Origin: Celeribacter baekdonensis B30
Lineage (GTDB): Bacteria; Pseudomonadota; Alphaproteobacteria; Rhodobacterales; Rhodobacteraceae
Direction of reading: 5' to 3'
DNA length: 64,000 nucleotides
Assembly: GCF_000299875.1 (NCBI RefSeq)
Contig: NZ_AMRK01000004.1
Span: forward strand, 1-64,000
The position numbers and the translations under genes are program-made. Below the pieces are notes generated by a model. The model had not been told where the DNA came from and did not search any database. It saw only the letters and a list, made by a program, of their open reading frames with translations. Numbering within the stretch: position 1 is the first letter of the stretch; each line of letters starts with the position of its first letter. This document shows positions 34,228 through 43,315 of the stretch, in pieces.

Positions 34228-35250
34228 GTGCTGACGCTAAGCCGAGTAAGCCGCAGATACGGCGAAACTGTCGCCTTGAGCGGCGTGGATTTTGTCGTCC
34301 CGGAAAACACATATATGTCGCTCCTTGGCGCGTCCGGTTCGGGAAAGACGACTCTCTTGCGCCTGATTGCGGGGTTCGAGGAACCCGATCAGGGAGAGAT
34401 TTCCATTGATGGCGACCGGATCGACGGCCAGCCCTCTCATCTGCGCGACATTGGGTTTGTGTTCCAGAACTTCGCTCTTTTTCCACATCTGACCGTGGCC
34501 GAAAACGTGGCGTTCGGGTTGCGTTATCGCGCCCATGCGCCGTTGACCAAAGAGGCCGAAATCAAAGACCGGACCGAAGACATGATGGCGCTTGTCGGGC
34601 TGTCGGGCTTTGGTCACCGGGCGGTCAGTGCGATTTCAGGCGGGCAGCGTCAGCGCGTTGCGCTCGCCCGAACGCTGGTGTGTGAACCGCGGATTGTTCT
34701 GCTTGACGAACCGCTTGGGGCGCTTGACGCCAACTTGCGAGCACGGATGTGCGACGAGTTGAAAGCAATCCGGGAACGTCTCGGCGTAAGCTTCCTGCAT
34801 GTGACCGGCTCCGAAACAGAAGCTCTCACCATGGGCGACAAGGTGGCCGTCCTTGCAGACGGACGCATTATGCAGTCCGACGCCCCAGATATGCTTTTCA
34901 ATCAACCTGGGAATGCCGAGGCAGCGCGGCACCTCAATGCATGGAACATCTTTGAGGCCGGGCTGTGTCGCGGTGATGTCTCTTCGGGCACAATCGCTGT
35001 GCGATTTGACCAGATGGATGTGAGCGCGGAAGGCGCCGCGCCGCAAGGGCGTCCCGCTTTGGGCGCGAAATATCTCACTGGAGAATTCAACGGGCCGACC
35101 GCGCTGTCCTTTTTTCGCGCGGATGACGGCACGCTTTTGCAGGTCATTGATCACCTGAGCCAGCCCCGCTTGCCCGATCTGGTCGAAGGTCAGCGCTACG
35201 ATATTCATTTTGCCCCGCAAGCCTTGCGCCAATTTCACGGAGCCGCCTGA
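34228..35250 (+). CDS. ABC importer ATP-binding protein (PotA-like)
   Basis: 340 residues from a GTG start with AGGGG eight bases upstream; the TTG at 34186 is a weaker alternative. Walker A GASGSGKTT, Q-loop FQNFALFPHLTVAEN, signature ISGGQRQRVALART, Walker [15 protein letters not shown], and a C-terminal TOBE-like region from about 240. The H-loop is changed: LHVTGSETEAL in place of the usual THDQxEA, so the switch His is Gly. That could lower activity. It is one of two ATPases in this operon; the other (39886) has a normal THAQSEA. Confidence 0.9.
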   Translation: MLTLSRVSRRYGETVALSGVDFVVPENTYMSLLGASGSGKTTLLRLIAGFEEPDQGEISIDGDRIDGQPSHLRDIGFVFQNFALFPHLTVAENVAFGLRYRAHAPLTKEAEIKDRTEDMMALVGLSGFGHRAVSAISGGQRQRVALARTLVCEPRIVLLDEPLGALDANLRARMCDELKAIRERLGVSFLHVTGSETEALTMGDKVAVLADGRIMQSDAPDMLFNQPGNAEAARHLNAWNIFEAGLCRGDVSSGTIAVRFDQMDVSAEGAAPQGRPALGAKYLTGEFNGPTALSFFRADDGTLLQVIDHLSQPRLPDLVEGQRYDIHFAPQALRQFHGAA

Positions 35251-36161
35251 TGTCAGCCCTGTCCACCGACACTCACTTCGCCACCCCCCATTCCCCCGCC
35301 GAATTACGCGAGAAAAAGGATCGCCGCCGCGCGATCAGCCTTTTGACTCCGGGCCTGTTGTGGATGTTTTTCTTCATGGTCCTGCCGATGGCCATGGTGA
35401 TCTATGTGTCCTTCTGGACCCAGACGACATTCTCGGTGAATTCGACCCTGACCACTGCAAGCTGGAAGCACTTCCTGAGTTCTGCGACCTATCTCAGTGC
35501 GATCTGGACCACACTGCGCATCTGGCTCATCGTCTTGATATCGACCGTTGTGGTCGGCTATCCGGTGGCGCTTTTCATCGGGCTTTTCGTGCGTAACAAG
35601 ACGCTGCAAACGGCTCTCCTCGTGGCCTGTGTGATCCCGTTCTGGACCTCTTTCCTGATCCGGGTGATCGCGTGGCGTCCGATGTTGGGAACCGAAGGGG
35701 CGATCAACGTGATCCTGATGAAACTCGGGATCATCTCTGAACCTCTGACTTTTCTTTTGTTTTCCGAGTTTTCCGTGCTTGTCGGCATGACCCAGATTTA
35801 CTGCGTGTTCATGGTTGGACCGATCACCTTCATGCTGGGGCGGATCGACATCTCCGTGATCGAAGCCGCGCGCGATCTCGGCGCCTCCTTCGGAACCATT
35901 TTCCGCCGGATCATTCTTCCGCTGTCACTGCCGGGGGTCATTGTCGGTGCGATCTTTGTCTCCGTCATGGTGCTCGGTGAGTTCGCGACCGCCGCATCGC
36001 TTTCGGGCCGCAAAGTCAACCTACTCGGAAACATCATCGTGAGCCAGGTCGGCTCGCTCAAATGGGCCTTCGCTGCCGTCGCAGGTGTCGTGCTCACCAT
36101 CATCATCACCGCCGTGATCGCGCTCGCTTTGCGTCTCGTCGATCTGCGCAAGGAAATGTGA
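35250..36161 (+). CDS. ABC importer permease (PotB-like)
   Basis: 303 residues, six hydrophobic segments. EAA loop: EAARDLGASFGTIFRRIILP then LSLPG. N-terminal segment LLTPGLLWMFFFMVLPMAMV is typical of the PotB half. The ATG overlaps the ATPase stop (TGATG), so translation is coupled. Forms the channel with the PotC-like protein encoded next. Polyamine/opine-type family membership comes from the overall pattern; the real ligand is unknown. Confidence 0.93.
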   Translation: MSALSTDTHFATPHSPAELREKKDRRRAISLLTPGLLWMFFFMVLPMAMVIYVSFWTQTTFSVNSTLTTASWKHFLSSATYLSAIWTTLRIWLIVLISTVVVGYPVALFIGLFVRNKTLQTALLVACVIPFWTSFLIRVIAWRPMLGTEGAINVILMKLGIISEPLTFLLFSEFSVLVGMTQIYCVFMVGPITFMLGRIDISVIEAARDLGASFGTIFRRIILPLSLPGVIVGAIFVSVMVLGEFATAASLSGRKVNLLGNIIVSQVGSLKWAFAAVAGVVLTIIITAVIALALRLVDLRKEM

Positions 36162-36164
36162 GCC

Positions 36165-37007
36165 ATGGAATCTCGTATCCTTCGTCCGACCCTCGCTCTT
36201 TATACGGCATGCTTTTTGCTGTTTCTCTACGGGCCGATGATCGTCCTCGCGATCCTCTCCTTTCAAAGCATCGACGGCGGTCCACAATTTCCGATCCGCG
36301 ACTGGTCGATCTACTGGTATGAGCACCTTTTGGGGCTGGCCGAGACCTCTCGCGTGTCCCAACTTCCAGTGGGCGAGAGCCTGATCCGCTCTATTGTCCT
36401 GGCCTTTATGACCACGGTGGTCTCCACGGTTCTTGGTGTTATGAGCGCCGAAGCCTTTCGCACAAAATTCAAAGGCTCCGGTCCTGCCTTTTACCTCATC
36501 ATCCTCGGGATGATGGTGCCGGGGGTTCTGGTCGGTCTCGGGATGGCGCTTTTGTCCAATACGCTCGATCTCGGACGGGCCTGGTGGGGGACGTCTTTCG
36601 TCCTGCACGTCGTCTACACCTATCCCTTTGCTTTCCTTGTCATGCTCGCCATTTTCAATCGGTTTGACCGGACGGTCGAAGAAGCCTCCCTCTCGCTCGG
36701 TGTCAGCCCGGCCCAGACGTTCCGCCGTGTGACGTTCCCGATCATTTTTCCGGGGGTGCTTTCCGCCATGCTGTTCTCTTTCACGCTCAGCTATGACGAA
36801 TTTGCGCGAACGCTGTTCACGGCTGGCCGTGACCTGACCCTGCCGCTGGCGATCTATGGCACCTTTTCGGTGGAAATCTATCCCAACCTCTTTGCCTTCG
36901 GTGTTCTCACCACGCTCTTCAGCTTCACGCTTTTGGTCATCTACGGCCTGTTGATGAAGCGGTTTACGTCCAAAGCCTCGCGCTACAAAGGCCAGGAGGA
37001 CGCATGA
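36165..37007 (+). CDS. ABC importer permease (PotC-like)
   Basis: 280 residues with six hydrophobic segments. EAA loop: EEASLSLGVSPAQTFRRVTF then PIIFPG. Starts three bases after the PotB-like stop and ends overlapping the first SDR gene (ATGA). The region SYDEFARTLFTAGRDLTLPL is typical of PotC, where polyamine systems have SLDDFVVSFF. Confidence 0.93.
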   Translation: MESRILRPTLALYTACFLLFLYGPMIVLAILSFQSIDGGPQFPIRDWSIYWYEHLLGLAETSRVSQLPVGESLIRSIVLAFMTTVVSTVLGVMSAEAFRTKFKGSGPAFYLIILGMMVPGVLVGLGMALLSNTLDLGRAWWGTSFVLHVVYTYPFAFLVMLAIFNRFDRTVEEASLSLGVSPAQTFRRVTFPIIFPGVLSAMLFSFTLSYDEFARTLFTAGRDLTLPLAIYGTFSVEIYPNLFAFGVLTTLFSFTLLVIYGLLMKRFTSKASRYKGQEDA

Positions 37008-37735
37008 TGATTGCGCTTGTCACCGGAGCAGGCTCCGGCATCGGGGCCGCCATCGCCCAACGTCTCGCCGCCGACGGGCATACCGTCGCCGTCAATGATC
37101 TTTCGCTTGAGGTCGCCAAAACAACCGTCGCACAAATCCATGCCGCCGGGGGTGTTGCCGGAGCCTATGCCGCCGATGTCAGTGACGAAGCTGAGGTGAA
37201 CGCAATGGTCGCCACAATCACCGAAGATTTCGGCGCGCCGGAGATTTTGGTCAACAACGCGGGCTTCGGTCACCAAGCACCTTTCACCGAGATCACGCCC
37301 GAGATGTTCGACAAAATCTTCGCCGTGCATGTTCGTGGCAACTACCTTTGCACCCGTGCCTGCCTGCCCGCGATGCTCGCGAAAGGGCAGGGGCATATCG
37401 TCAATATCGCCTCGCAGCTTGGCCAGATCGGCGGTGTTGAACTGACCCATTATGCAGGGGCCAAGGCCGCTGTGATTGGGATGACCAAATCTCTCGCCCG
37501 TGAGGTGTCCGCCAAGGGCGTGCGCGTCAATGCCGTCGCACCGGGGCCGATCAATACACCGCTGGTCGAGGCTTTGTCTGAAGACTGGAAAACCGCCAAG
37601 CGCGCCGAATTGCCTTTGGGACGCTTTGGCAGTCCGGCCGAAGTGGGCGGTGTTGTCTCTTTCCTTGTCTCCGATGATGCGGCGCTTTTCGTTGGACAAA
37701 CGCTCGGGCCGAACTCCGGCGACGTCATGCTCTGA
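37004..37735 (+). CDS. Short-chain dehydrogenase/reductase 1
   Basis: 243 residues of the classical SDR family. Cofactor motif TGAGSGIG near the N-terminus, NNAG (LVNNAGFGHQAPF), catalytic Ser in VNIASQLGQ, YxxxK in HYAGAKAAVIG, and the family end VAPGPINTPLV. Likely NAD-dependent (NDLSLE after the second strand). Overlaps the permease gene by four bases, so it acts on the imported compound or a product. The C-terminus lacks the common DGG motif (LGPNSGDVML instead). Confidence 0.92.
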   Translation: MMIALVTGAGSGIGAAIAQRLAADGHTVAVNDLSLEVAKTTVAQIHAAGGVAGAYAADVSDEAEVNAMVATITEDFGAPEILVNNAGFGHQAPFTEITPEMFDKIFAVHVRGNYLCTRACLPAMLAKGQGHIVNIASQLGQIGGVELTHYAGAKAAVIGMTKSLAREVSAKGVRVNAVAPGPINTPLVEALSEDWKTAKRAELPLGRFGSPAEVGGVVSFLVSDDAALFVGQTLGPNSGDVML

Positions 37736-37750
37736 CCTCTTCAAACGGAT

Positions 37751-38512
37751 ATGAATCAAATGGATAAACGTATTGTTCTCATCACCGGCGCAGGCATCGG
37801 CATTGGCCGTGCCACCGCTCTGGCCTTTGCCGCCCAAGGCGATCATGTCGTTGTGACCGATGTGCTCGAAGACAAAGGCAAAGCCGTCGTCGCAGAGATC
37901 GAGGATGCCGGTGGCAGTGCAGAGTTCCACCCATTGAATGTGCGTTCTACCGAGGCGGCGGATGCCTTGGTCGGTGATCTCAACGGCCGTTTTGGCGGGA
38001 TCGACGTGATCGTTGCCAATGCGGGCATCGCCCTGCGGGTTCCGATGTCGGAGATGACCGACGAGACCTGGCATGAGACCCTCGACATCAATCTCTATGG
38101 CATGTTGCGGGTGATCCGTCCGGCTTTGCCCGCGATGAAAGAGGGCGCGTCAGTCATTTGCCTCTCTTCCATCATGGGCACGAATTACGGTTGGGACGAG
38201 CATGTGCATTACTCGACCGCGAAATCCGGTGTGATCGGTATGATCCGCGGTCTGGCGGTGGAATATGCCCAGAAGGGCATACGCGTCAACGGCGTCGCTC
38301 CGGGTTACATCCGCACCGCGCAGCTTCTCAATCCGGGGCATAGCCTCGGGCCGGATGCTGCCGAGATTGCCTCGCCTTACATCCCGATGAAGCGACTGGG
38401 TGAACCCGCTGAAATCGCCAATGTCATCAAGTTTCTTGCGTCTTCTGACGCGTCCTACCTCACCGGTCAGGTCGTGACGGTGGATGGGGGCCTCACCCCC
38501 GGCCGCTACTGA
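37751..38512 (+). CDS. Short-chain dehydrogenase/reductase 2
   Basis: 253 residues, classical SDR. TGAGIGIGRATALAF cofactor motif, DVL after the second strand (NAD preference), VANAGIALRVPM, catalytic Ser in LSSIMGTNYG, YSTAKSG as YxxxK, VAPGYIRTAQL, and VTVDGGLTPGRY at the C-terminus. Fifteen bases follow SDR 1. Two SDRs in one catabolic operon suggest successive oxidation steps or two isomers of a substrate. Confidence 0.93.
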   Translation: MNQMDKRIVLITGAGIGIGRATALAFAAQGDHVVVTDVLEDKGKAVVAEIEDAGGSAEFHPLNVRSTEAADALVGDLNGRFGGIDVIVANAGIALRVPMSEMTDETWHETLDINLYGMLRVIRPALPAMKEGASVICLSSIMGTNYGWDEHVHYSTAKSGVIGMIRGLAVEYAQKGIRVNGVAPGYIRTAQLLNPGHSLGPDAAEIASPYIPMKRLGEPAEIANVIKFLASSDASYLTGQVVTVDGGLTPGRY

Positions 38513-38591
38513 AGTCGCCAATGATAAGAGGCGAATAACGCCTCGTTTTCTTTCGATCAACGTCAATACGCCAGCAACAGGGAAAGACACT

Positions 38592-39812
38592 ATGACTTTG
38601 AAATCCAACCGCCGTACCTTTCTGAAATACGGTGCCGCTGCGGGGGCTGCCGCCCTCGGTTCCGGTTTGCACCCTTGGTCGCGCATGGCTTATGCCGCGA
38701 ACCTCTCCGATCTGGAATTGCGCACCACCGGTCTGTCCACGACCGTTCAGGATCGCATTCTTGAAATGTTCAAGGCCCAGACTGGCGTCGGAGCGACCTC
38801 TGGCACGCCGTCCACATTTCCGGATGCCCAGACCAAAATCCTGTCCGGCTCCTCGGATTACGATTGCTGGGAAATCATCGGCGAGCGTCTTCCGGCGCTG
38901 ATCGCGACCGACAATGTGGAAACCATTCCGGCCGCGGAGCTTCCGAACTGGGCGTCGATCCGCGACACCTTTACCAAAACCGATCCGAAATGGCAGCCGC
39001 AGGAGCAGATCTCCGGCCAGATTTGGGCGGACGAGGCGCAGACACAGCTCTACATGGTGCCAGCGGTCTACAACTACGATTCCATCGGTTATAATCCCGA
39101 CGTGTTGAGCGCCGAGGAGGCCAACACCTGGACCGCGCTGTTCGATGAAAAATGGCAAGGGAAGTCGGGCCTGAACGTTGACCCGCTCATCGCCATCGGT
39201 CAGGCCGTCCTCGCAATGAATTCGCTCGGTTTGCTTGAGGCGAAAAACCCCGGCAACCCGACGAAATCCGAAATCGACGAAGCCGCCAAATTTCTTATCG
39301 CCAAGAAGAAAGCTGGTCAGTTCCGTGCGCTTTGGGGCGATTTCGGTGAGTTGGTGAACCTTATGGCTTCGGGGGAAATGGTCGTCTGTGACGCGTGGCA
39401 GCCCGCCGTCATGGCGGTGAAGGCACAGGGCAAGCCCGCCAAATACGCGACACCAAAAGAAGGGTATCGCGGCTGGGCCATCGGTCCGTCAATGCTCAAG
39501 GGGACGCCGAACCGCGAGGCGGTCATCGCCTATGCGAACTTCTGGTTGTCGGGGGAGCCGGGCATCGCCGTGACGGAACAGGGCTACTATTCGCCGTCCA
39601 CCAACATCAAAGACGCGATGGACCCTGATAAATACGCCTTCTGGTATGAGGGCCAGCCGTGGAAAGGCGAAGCCGAGCGTGGCATCAATCCGGGCGATCT
39701 GCGCGATGGCGGCTCTCTTGAGGAGCGCGCGTCCAACGTCGCCTACTGGCACCAGTGGCCGGATGAGTACGATCACCTGATCATGCGTTGGGACGAGTTC
39801 CTGAACGCCTGA
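38592..39812 (+). CDS. ABC importer substrate-binding protein (PotD-like, Tat-type signal)
   Basis: 406 residues. A twin-arginine-style leader (SNRRTFLKYGAAAGAAALGS, cleavage near residue 38, AYA-AN) suggests Tat export of a folded protein. Mature part is PotD/family 1: NVETIPAAELPNWASIRDTF, LYMVPAVYNYDSIGYNPDVL, GQFRALWGDFGELVNLMASG, AFWYEGQPWKG, DEYDHLIMRWDEFLNA. The start at 38592 follows AGGGAAAG. The intact hairpin after its stop may favour its expression. A paralogue without signal peptide is encoded at 43312. Confidence 0.9.
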   Translation: MTLKSNRRTFLKYGAAAGAAALGSGLHPWSRMAYAANLSDLELRTTGLSTTVQDRILEMFKAQTGVGATSGTPSTFPDAQTKILSGSSDYDCWEIIGERLPALIATDNVETIPAAELPNWASIRDTFTKTDPKWQPQEQISGQIWADEAQTQLYMVPAVYNYDSIGYNPDVLSAEEANTWTALFDEKWQGKSGLNVDPLIAIGQAVLAMNSLGLLEAKNPGNPTKSEIDEAAKFLIAKKKAGQFRALWGDFGELVNLMASGEMVVCDAWQPAVMAVKAQGKPAKYATPKEGYRGWAIGPSMLKGTPNREAVIAYANFWLSGEPGIAVTEQGYYSPSTNIKDAMDPDKYAFWYEGQPWKGEAERGINPGDLRDGGSLEERASNVAYWHQWPDEYDHLIMRWDEFLNA

Positions 39813-39821
39813 TGTGACAGT

Positions 39822-39848
39822 GGGCGTCTGATGGCTCTTCGGACGCCC
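39822..39848 (+). other. Intercistronic hairpin after the binding-protein gene
   Basis: GGGCGTC (39822-39828) pairs with GACGCCC (39842-39848), loop of 13, with outer pairs extending it. It follows the binding-protein stop by nine bases, as does the hairpin after the other binding-protein gene at 17328. Confidence 0.5.
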
Positions 39849-39885
39849 GCCCATTTCCAATGCTTAAAACCGAAAGTTGAGTGCC

Positions 39886-40953
39886 ATGGTCCACGACCTC
39901 GAACTTATTTCCGTTGGTAAAACCTATCCTGACGGCACCGTTGCTGTTTCCGATTTCGACCTGAAAGTGGAGAAGGGCGAATTCGTGGCCTTTCTTGGAC
40001 CAAGCGGGTGCGGCAAATCCACGACGTTACGGATGATCGCAGGGTTTGAGCACATCACCAATGGCGACGTCTTGATGATGGGACAGAATGTGACAGATGT
40101 CCCGCCTGAGAAACGCCCAACTTCTATGATTTTTCAGAACTATGCGTTGTTCCCGCATATGTCGGTGCGCGAGAACGTCGCTTTCGGGCTTGATGTCAAA
40201 GGCGCCCCAAAAACGGAACGTGACCGCAAGGTGGATCGCATCCTCGATATGTTCGATCTCGAACGTTTCGCAGATCGCAAGGCGGATAAACTATCGGGGG
40301 GGCAGCGTCAGAGGATCGCGCTGGCGCGTGGTCTGGTCGTTGAGCCGGAAATACTTTTGCTCGACGAACCGCTCGGAGCGCTGGACGCAAACCTACGACG
40401 GATCATCCAGAACGAATTGAAACTTTTACAGCGCGAACTGGGCATCACCTTTATTTTTGTGACCCATGCGCAATCCGAGGCTCTTGGTCTCTCGGACCGC
40501 GTCGTGGTCATGTCCAACGGGGTGGTGGAACAGATCTCCCCGCCGCGCGACTTGTATCGCAGGCCGAGAACGCCCTTTGTCGCGGAGTTCATTGGCTCGA
40601 ACACGGTATTCGAGGGCATACCGAAAGGGGCGGCGGACAAAGGGTTTGGCCGGATTGAGACACCCTTCGGTCTGATCGAAGGTGTCGGGCTTGGCAATGA
40701 AAGCCTTGCTGTCGTGCCTGCCGAGGCCTTTCGCATCACGCCACAGAACACGCCGGGCGAAATCCGGTTCGAAGGCCGCCTGGCCGAGCGCAAGTTGGTC
40801 GGCGCCGTCGGTCATCTCAAAGTGCGTCTTTCAGAGGACCGTGAGATTGCCGTCGAAGTGAGCGCGGATCGTCCCGAGGTGCGCGCGCTTGAACTGGGCG
40901 CACCGATCACCCTTGGGGTCGATCCGGCCTCTGTCACTCTTATTCACACTTAA
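39886..40953 (+). CDS. ABC importer ATP-binding protein 2 (PotA-like)
   Basis: 355 residues. Walker [11 protein letters not shown]-loop [15 protein letters not shown], signature [14 protein letters not shown], Walker [15 protein letters not shown], intact H-loop [12 protein letters not shown]-terminal TOBE-like region from about 245. Second ATPase of the operon. As the first (34228) lacks the switch His, the two may form a heterodimer, or this one may serve the transporter alone. The ATG at 39886 is chosen; TTG 39877 is possible. Confidence 0.92.
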   Translation: MVHDLELISVGKTYPDGTVAVSDFDLKVEKGEFVAFLGPSGCGKSTTLRMIAGFEHITNGDVLMMGQNVTDVPPEKRPTSMIFQNYALFPHMSVRENVAFGLDVKGAPKTERDRKVDRILDMFDLERFADRKADKLSGGQRQRIALARGLVVEPEILLLDEPLGALDANLRRIIQNELKLLQRELGITFIFVTHAQSEALGLSDRVVVMSNGVVEQISPPRDLYRRPRTPFVAEFIGSNTVFEGIPKGAADKGFGRIETPFGLIEGVGLGNESLAVVPAEAFRITPQNTPGEIRFEGRLAERKLVGAVGHLKVRLSEDREIAVEVSADRPEVRALELGAPITLGVDPASVTLIHT

Positions 40954-40976
40954 CCCCCCAACAGGAGACAAATCCA

Positions 40977-41855
40977 ATGGCAAAAGAAATTCTCGTCGGT
41001 TTCGGGATTGATGTTGACGCCGTGGCCGGCTGGCTCGGGTCCTATGGTGGCGAAGACAGCCCCGATGACATTTCCCGCGGTCTGTTCGCAGGCGAAGTCG
41101 GCTCTATGCGTCTTCTCGATCTGTTCGACAAGTTCGGGATCAAAACCACCTGGTTCATTCCTGGCCACTCCGCAGAGACCTTTCCCGAACAGATGAAAGA
41201 AGTCGCAAAGCGCGGTCACGAGATCGGTATCCACGGCTATAGCCACGAAAACCCGATCGCCATGACGCCTGAACAGGAAGAGGCGGTGCTCGACAAGTGT
41301 ATCGACCTGATCACCGAACTTTCGGGCAAGCGTCCGACCGGCTACGTTGCGCCGTGGTGGGAATTCTCTGCCGTGTCCAACGAGCTTCTGCTCAAAAAGG
41401 GTATCAAGTACGATCACTCTTTGATGCATAAGGATTTTGAGCCGTACCGCGTGCGTGTGGGCGACACATGGACCAAGATCGACTACGCCGGCACGCCCGA
41501 GGACTGGATGAAGCCGCTGGTGCGCGGTGAGGAAACCGATCTGATCGAAATTCCTGCCAACTGGTATCTCGACGACCTGCCGCCGATGATGTTCATCAAG
41601 AAATCCCCGAACTCCCACGGTTTCGTGAATCCCCGCGACATCGAACAGATGTGGCAGGACCAGTTCGATTGGGTCTATGAGAACATGGATTACGCCGTTT
41701 TCCCGATCACCATTCACCCGGATGTCTCTGGCCGTCCGCAAGTGTTGCTGATGCTGGAACGTTTGTTCAAACATATGGCCTCGCATGAGGGCGTGAAATT
41801 CGTCACCATGGATGAAATGGCCGACAACTACGACCAAAAGTTCCCGCGCGGCTAA
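40977..41855 (+). CDS. Polysaccharide-deacetylase-fold hydrolase (possible cyclic imidase)
   Basis: 292 residues of the NodB/polysaccharide deacetylase superfamily. Motif 1 GFGIDVDA (catalytic and metal Asp, D12/D14), motif 2 HGYSHE (H86, H90 metal ligands), motif 3 region [10 protein letters not shown], and the late His in [10 protein letters not shown]. No signal peptide, so it is cytoplasmic, unlike wall-active deacetylases. The cytoplasmic branch includes cyclic imide hydrolases and PuuE-type allantoinases, which hydrolyse ring amides. With an importer and an asparaginase in the same operon, amide-ring opening is the likely role; this is inference. Confidence 0.85.
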   Translation: MAKEILVGFGIDVDAVAGWLGSYGGEDSPDDISRGLFAGEVGSMRLLDLFDKFGIKTTWFIPGHSAETFPEQMKEVAKRGHEIGIHGYSHENPIAMTPEQEEAVLDKCIDLITELSGKRPTGYVAPWWEFSAVSNELLLKKGIKYDHSLMHKDFEPYRVRVGDTWTKIDYAGTPEDWMKPLVRGEETDLIEIPANWYLDDLPPMMFIKKSPNSHGFVNPRDIEQMWQDQFDWVYENMDYAVFPITIHPDVSGRPQVLLMLERLFKHMASHEGVKFVTMDEMADNYDQKFPRG

Positions 41856-41870
41856 ACCTCGCTGTGCCTT

Positions 41871-41903
41871 TGGCGGACGGGCAATTCCCGGCACCGTCCG
41901 CCA
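41871..41903 (+). terminator. Strong hairpin between deacetylase and Cys-rich genes
   Basis: TGGCGGACGG (41871-41880) and CCGTCCGCCA (41894-41903) make a perfect 10-bp stem with a 13-base loop, followed by TTTAACG. The T run is short, so partial termination or mRNA protection is more likely than a full stop. Confidence 0.5.
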
Positions 41904-41927
41904 TTTAACGAGACGAAGGAGAGAGGC

Positions 41928-42260
41928 ATGTGTTCGCTTTGCGGTATTCTTGGCTGTGATGATCACTGGACCAACGCGATTGTGCGCCCAGGTGTCTACA
42001 CCCGTAATCATGACACGCAATCGCGCCGGGCCGAGGGCCTGCGACGCCTGAAGTCTGCCAATGCAGTCCTCTCATATCGCCGTCTTAAACTCGATGTCTG
42101 GCAAGGGCGGTCCTATGTCATGACGTCCCCCACCGGTGGCTCCAGCGTGTTTGAGGCCCTGTCTCATCTGTGGTCGGAGGCGGAGGCCTTATCTGGCCGC
42201 GATCTTGATCCGCTCGACGATGATCTTATTGAATGGATGGAAGAGAGGACAAGCCTATGA
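41928..42260 (+). CDS. Small Cys-rich protein linked to CobW GTPase
   Basis: 110 residues, no family name known to me. The N-terminus MCSLCGILGCDDHW has Cys at 2, 5 and 10 with His at 13, a compact metal-binding pattern. The rest is charged and helical (AEGLRRLKSANAVLSYRRLK, then a strand-rich VWQGRSYVMTSPTG and an acidic end). AGGAGAG precedes the ATG; the stop overlaps the CobW start (ATGA). This fusion-like coupling suggests it works with the GTPase, as a metal acceptor, adaptor or client. Confidence 0.7.
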   Translation: MCSLCGILGCDDHWTNAIVRPGVYTRNHDTQSRRAEGLRRLKSANAVLSYRRLKLDVWQGRSYVMTSPTGGSSVFEALSHLWSEAEALSGRDLDPLDDDLIEWMEERTSL

Positions 42261-43315
42261 CTCCTGTCATCCTGCTCACCGGGTTTCTTGGGTCTGGCAA
42301 AACGACGCTTCTGCAACGCCTGCTTACCGATCCCTCGATGAAAGGCGCGGCTGTGCTGATCAACGAGTTCGGCGAGGTTGGGTTGGATCACGCGCTGCTG
42401 GATCGCATTGATGACACCGTGGTGGTGTTGAAATCCGGTTGTATCTGTTGCACCGTTCGGGGTGAAGTGGCCGATGCACTGTCCAATCTCCACAGCCTAA
42501 GGGCGCGCGGGGAGATCGCCTTTGATCGGGTGGTGATTGAAACGACAGGGCTGGCGGACCCATATCCCGTCTTGCAAACGCTGACGGCGCATCCTGTGCT
42601 GCGGTCACATTTTACCAATGGCGGCGTTCTCACAACAGTGGACGCGGTCAACGCTGTGCTTCAGGTCGAGCATCGCTCAGAGGCCGTGCGTCAGATTGCG
42701 GCGGCGGACCGGATCGTGTTGACCAAGACGGATCTCACGGAGCCAGAGATGGAACAGGCGCTGCGGCGGCGTCTCGCGCGGATCAATCCGGGCGCACTCA
42801 TTTTGACGACAGAGGCTTCTGTTGACGTGATCCTTGAGGGGTTCGGCTCGACCGCTTTTGCCAATACTCTTGCCGGCGAGGGAGGAGGCGATCCCCTTTG
42901 CGGCCCCACCTGTGATCACGCAGAGCACCAACATACCCACCACCATGATCATTCACACAACCGCCACCACGCGCATCACTATGACGACGCGCTTGGCGTC
43001 ACCAGCTTTTCCTTGGTGATCGAACAGGAGATCGATTGGACTATGTTCGGGACTTGGCTTACACTTCTACTGCATAAGCACGGTGAGAGGATTTTCAGAG
43101 TGAAAGGTATTTTAGCGATCGAGGGCGAAGACAGTCCGATTGCGATACACGGTGTTCAACATCTCGTTCATGCTCCGACCCATATGGCGAATTGGCCAAA
43201 GGGACCACGCCAGTCGCGGATCGTCTTTATCCTTGAAGGGCTTGCGCCGGACCAAATTCGCCGCTCCTTTACAGCATTCATGGGGATTTCTGAGGCCAGG
43301 ACTGCGGCGGAATGA
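42257..43315 (+). CDS. CobW/COG0523-family GTPase metallochaperone
   Basis: 352 residues. Walker A GFLGSGKTT at 9-17, switch INEFGEVGLDH, metal motif GCICC at 61-65, Walker B VVIETTGLADP, and TKTDL for guanine. A His-rich loop (about 225-247, HAEHQHTHHHDHSHNRHHAH) follows, then the CobW C-terminal domain. COG0523 proteins deliver Zn, Co or Fe to client enzymes. The client may be the deacetylase-fold hydrolase of the same operon, which needs a divalent metal. The start at 42257 overlaps the Cys-rich gene; the stop overlaps the next gene (ATGA). Confidence 0.93.
   Translation: MTPVILLTGFLGSGKTTLLQRLLTDPSMKGAAVLINEFGEVGLDHALLDRIDDTVVVLKSGCICCTVRGEVADALSNLHSLRARGEIAFDRVVIETTGLADPYPVLQTLTAHPVLRSHFTNGGVLTTVDAVNAVLQVEHRSEAVRQIAAADRIVLTKTDLTEPEMEQALRRRLARINPGALILTTEASVDVILEGFGSTAFANTLAGEGGGDPLCGPTCDHAEHQHTHHHDHSHNRHHAHHYDDALGVTSFSLVIEQEIDWTMFGTWLTLLLHKHGERIFRVKGILAIEGEDSPIAIHGVQHLVHAPTHMANWPKGPRQSRIVFILEGLAPDQIRRSFTAFMGISEARTAAE

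Noticed and set aside
36983-38074. 363-codon minus-strand frame under the SDR genes
   Set aside because: Spans two SDR genes in antisense and ends at no sensible start.
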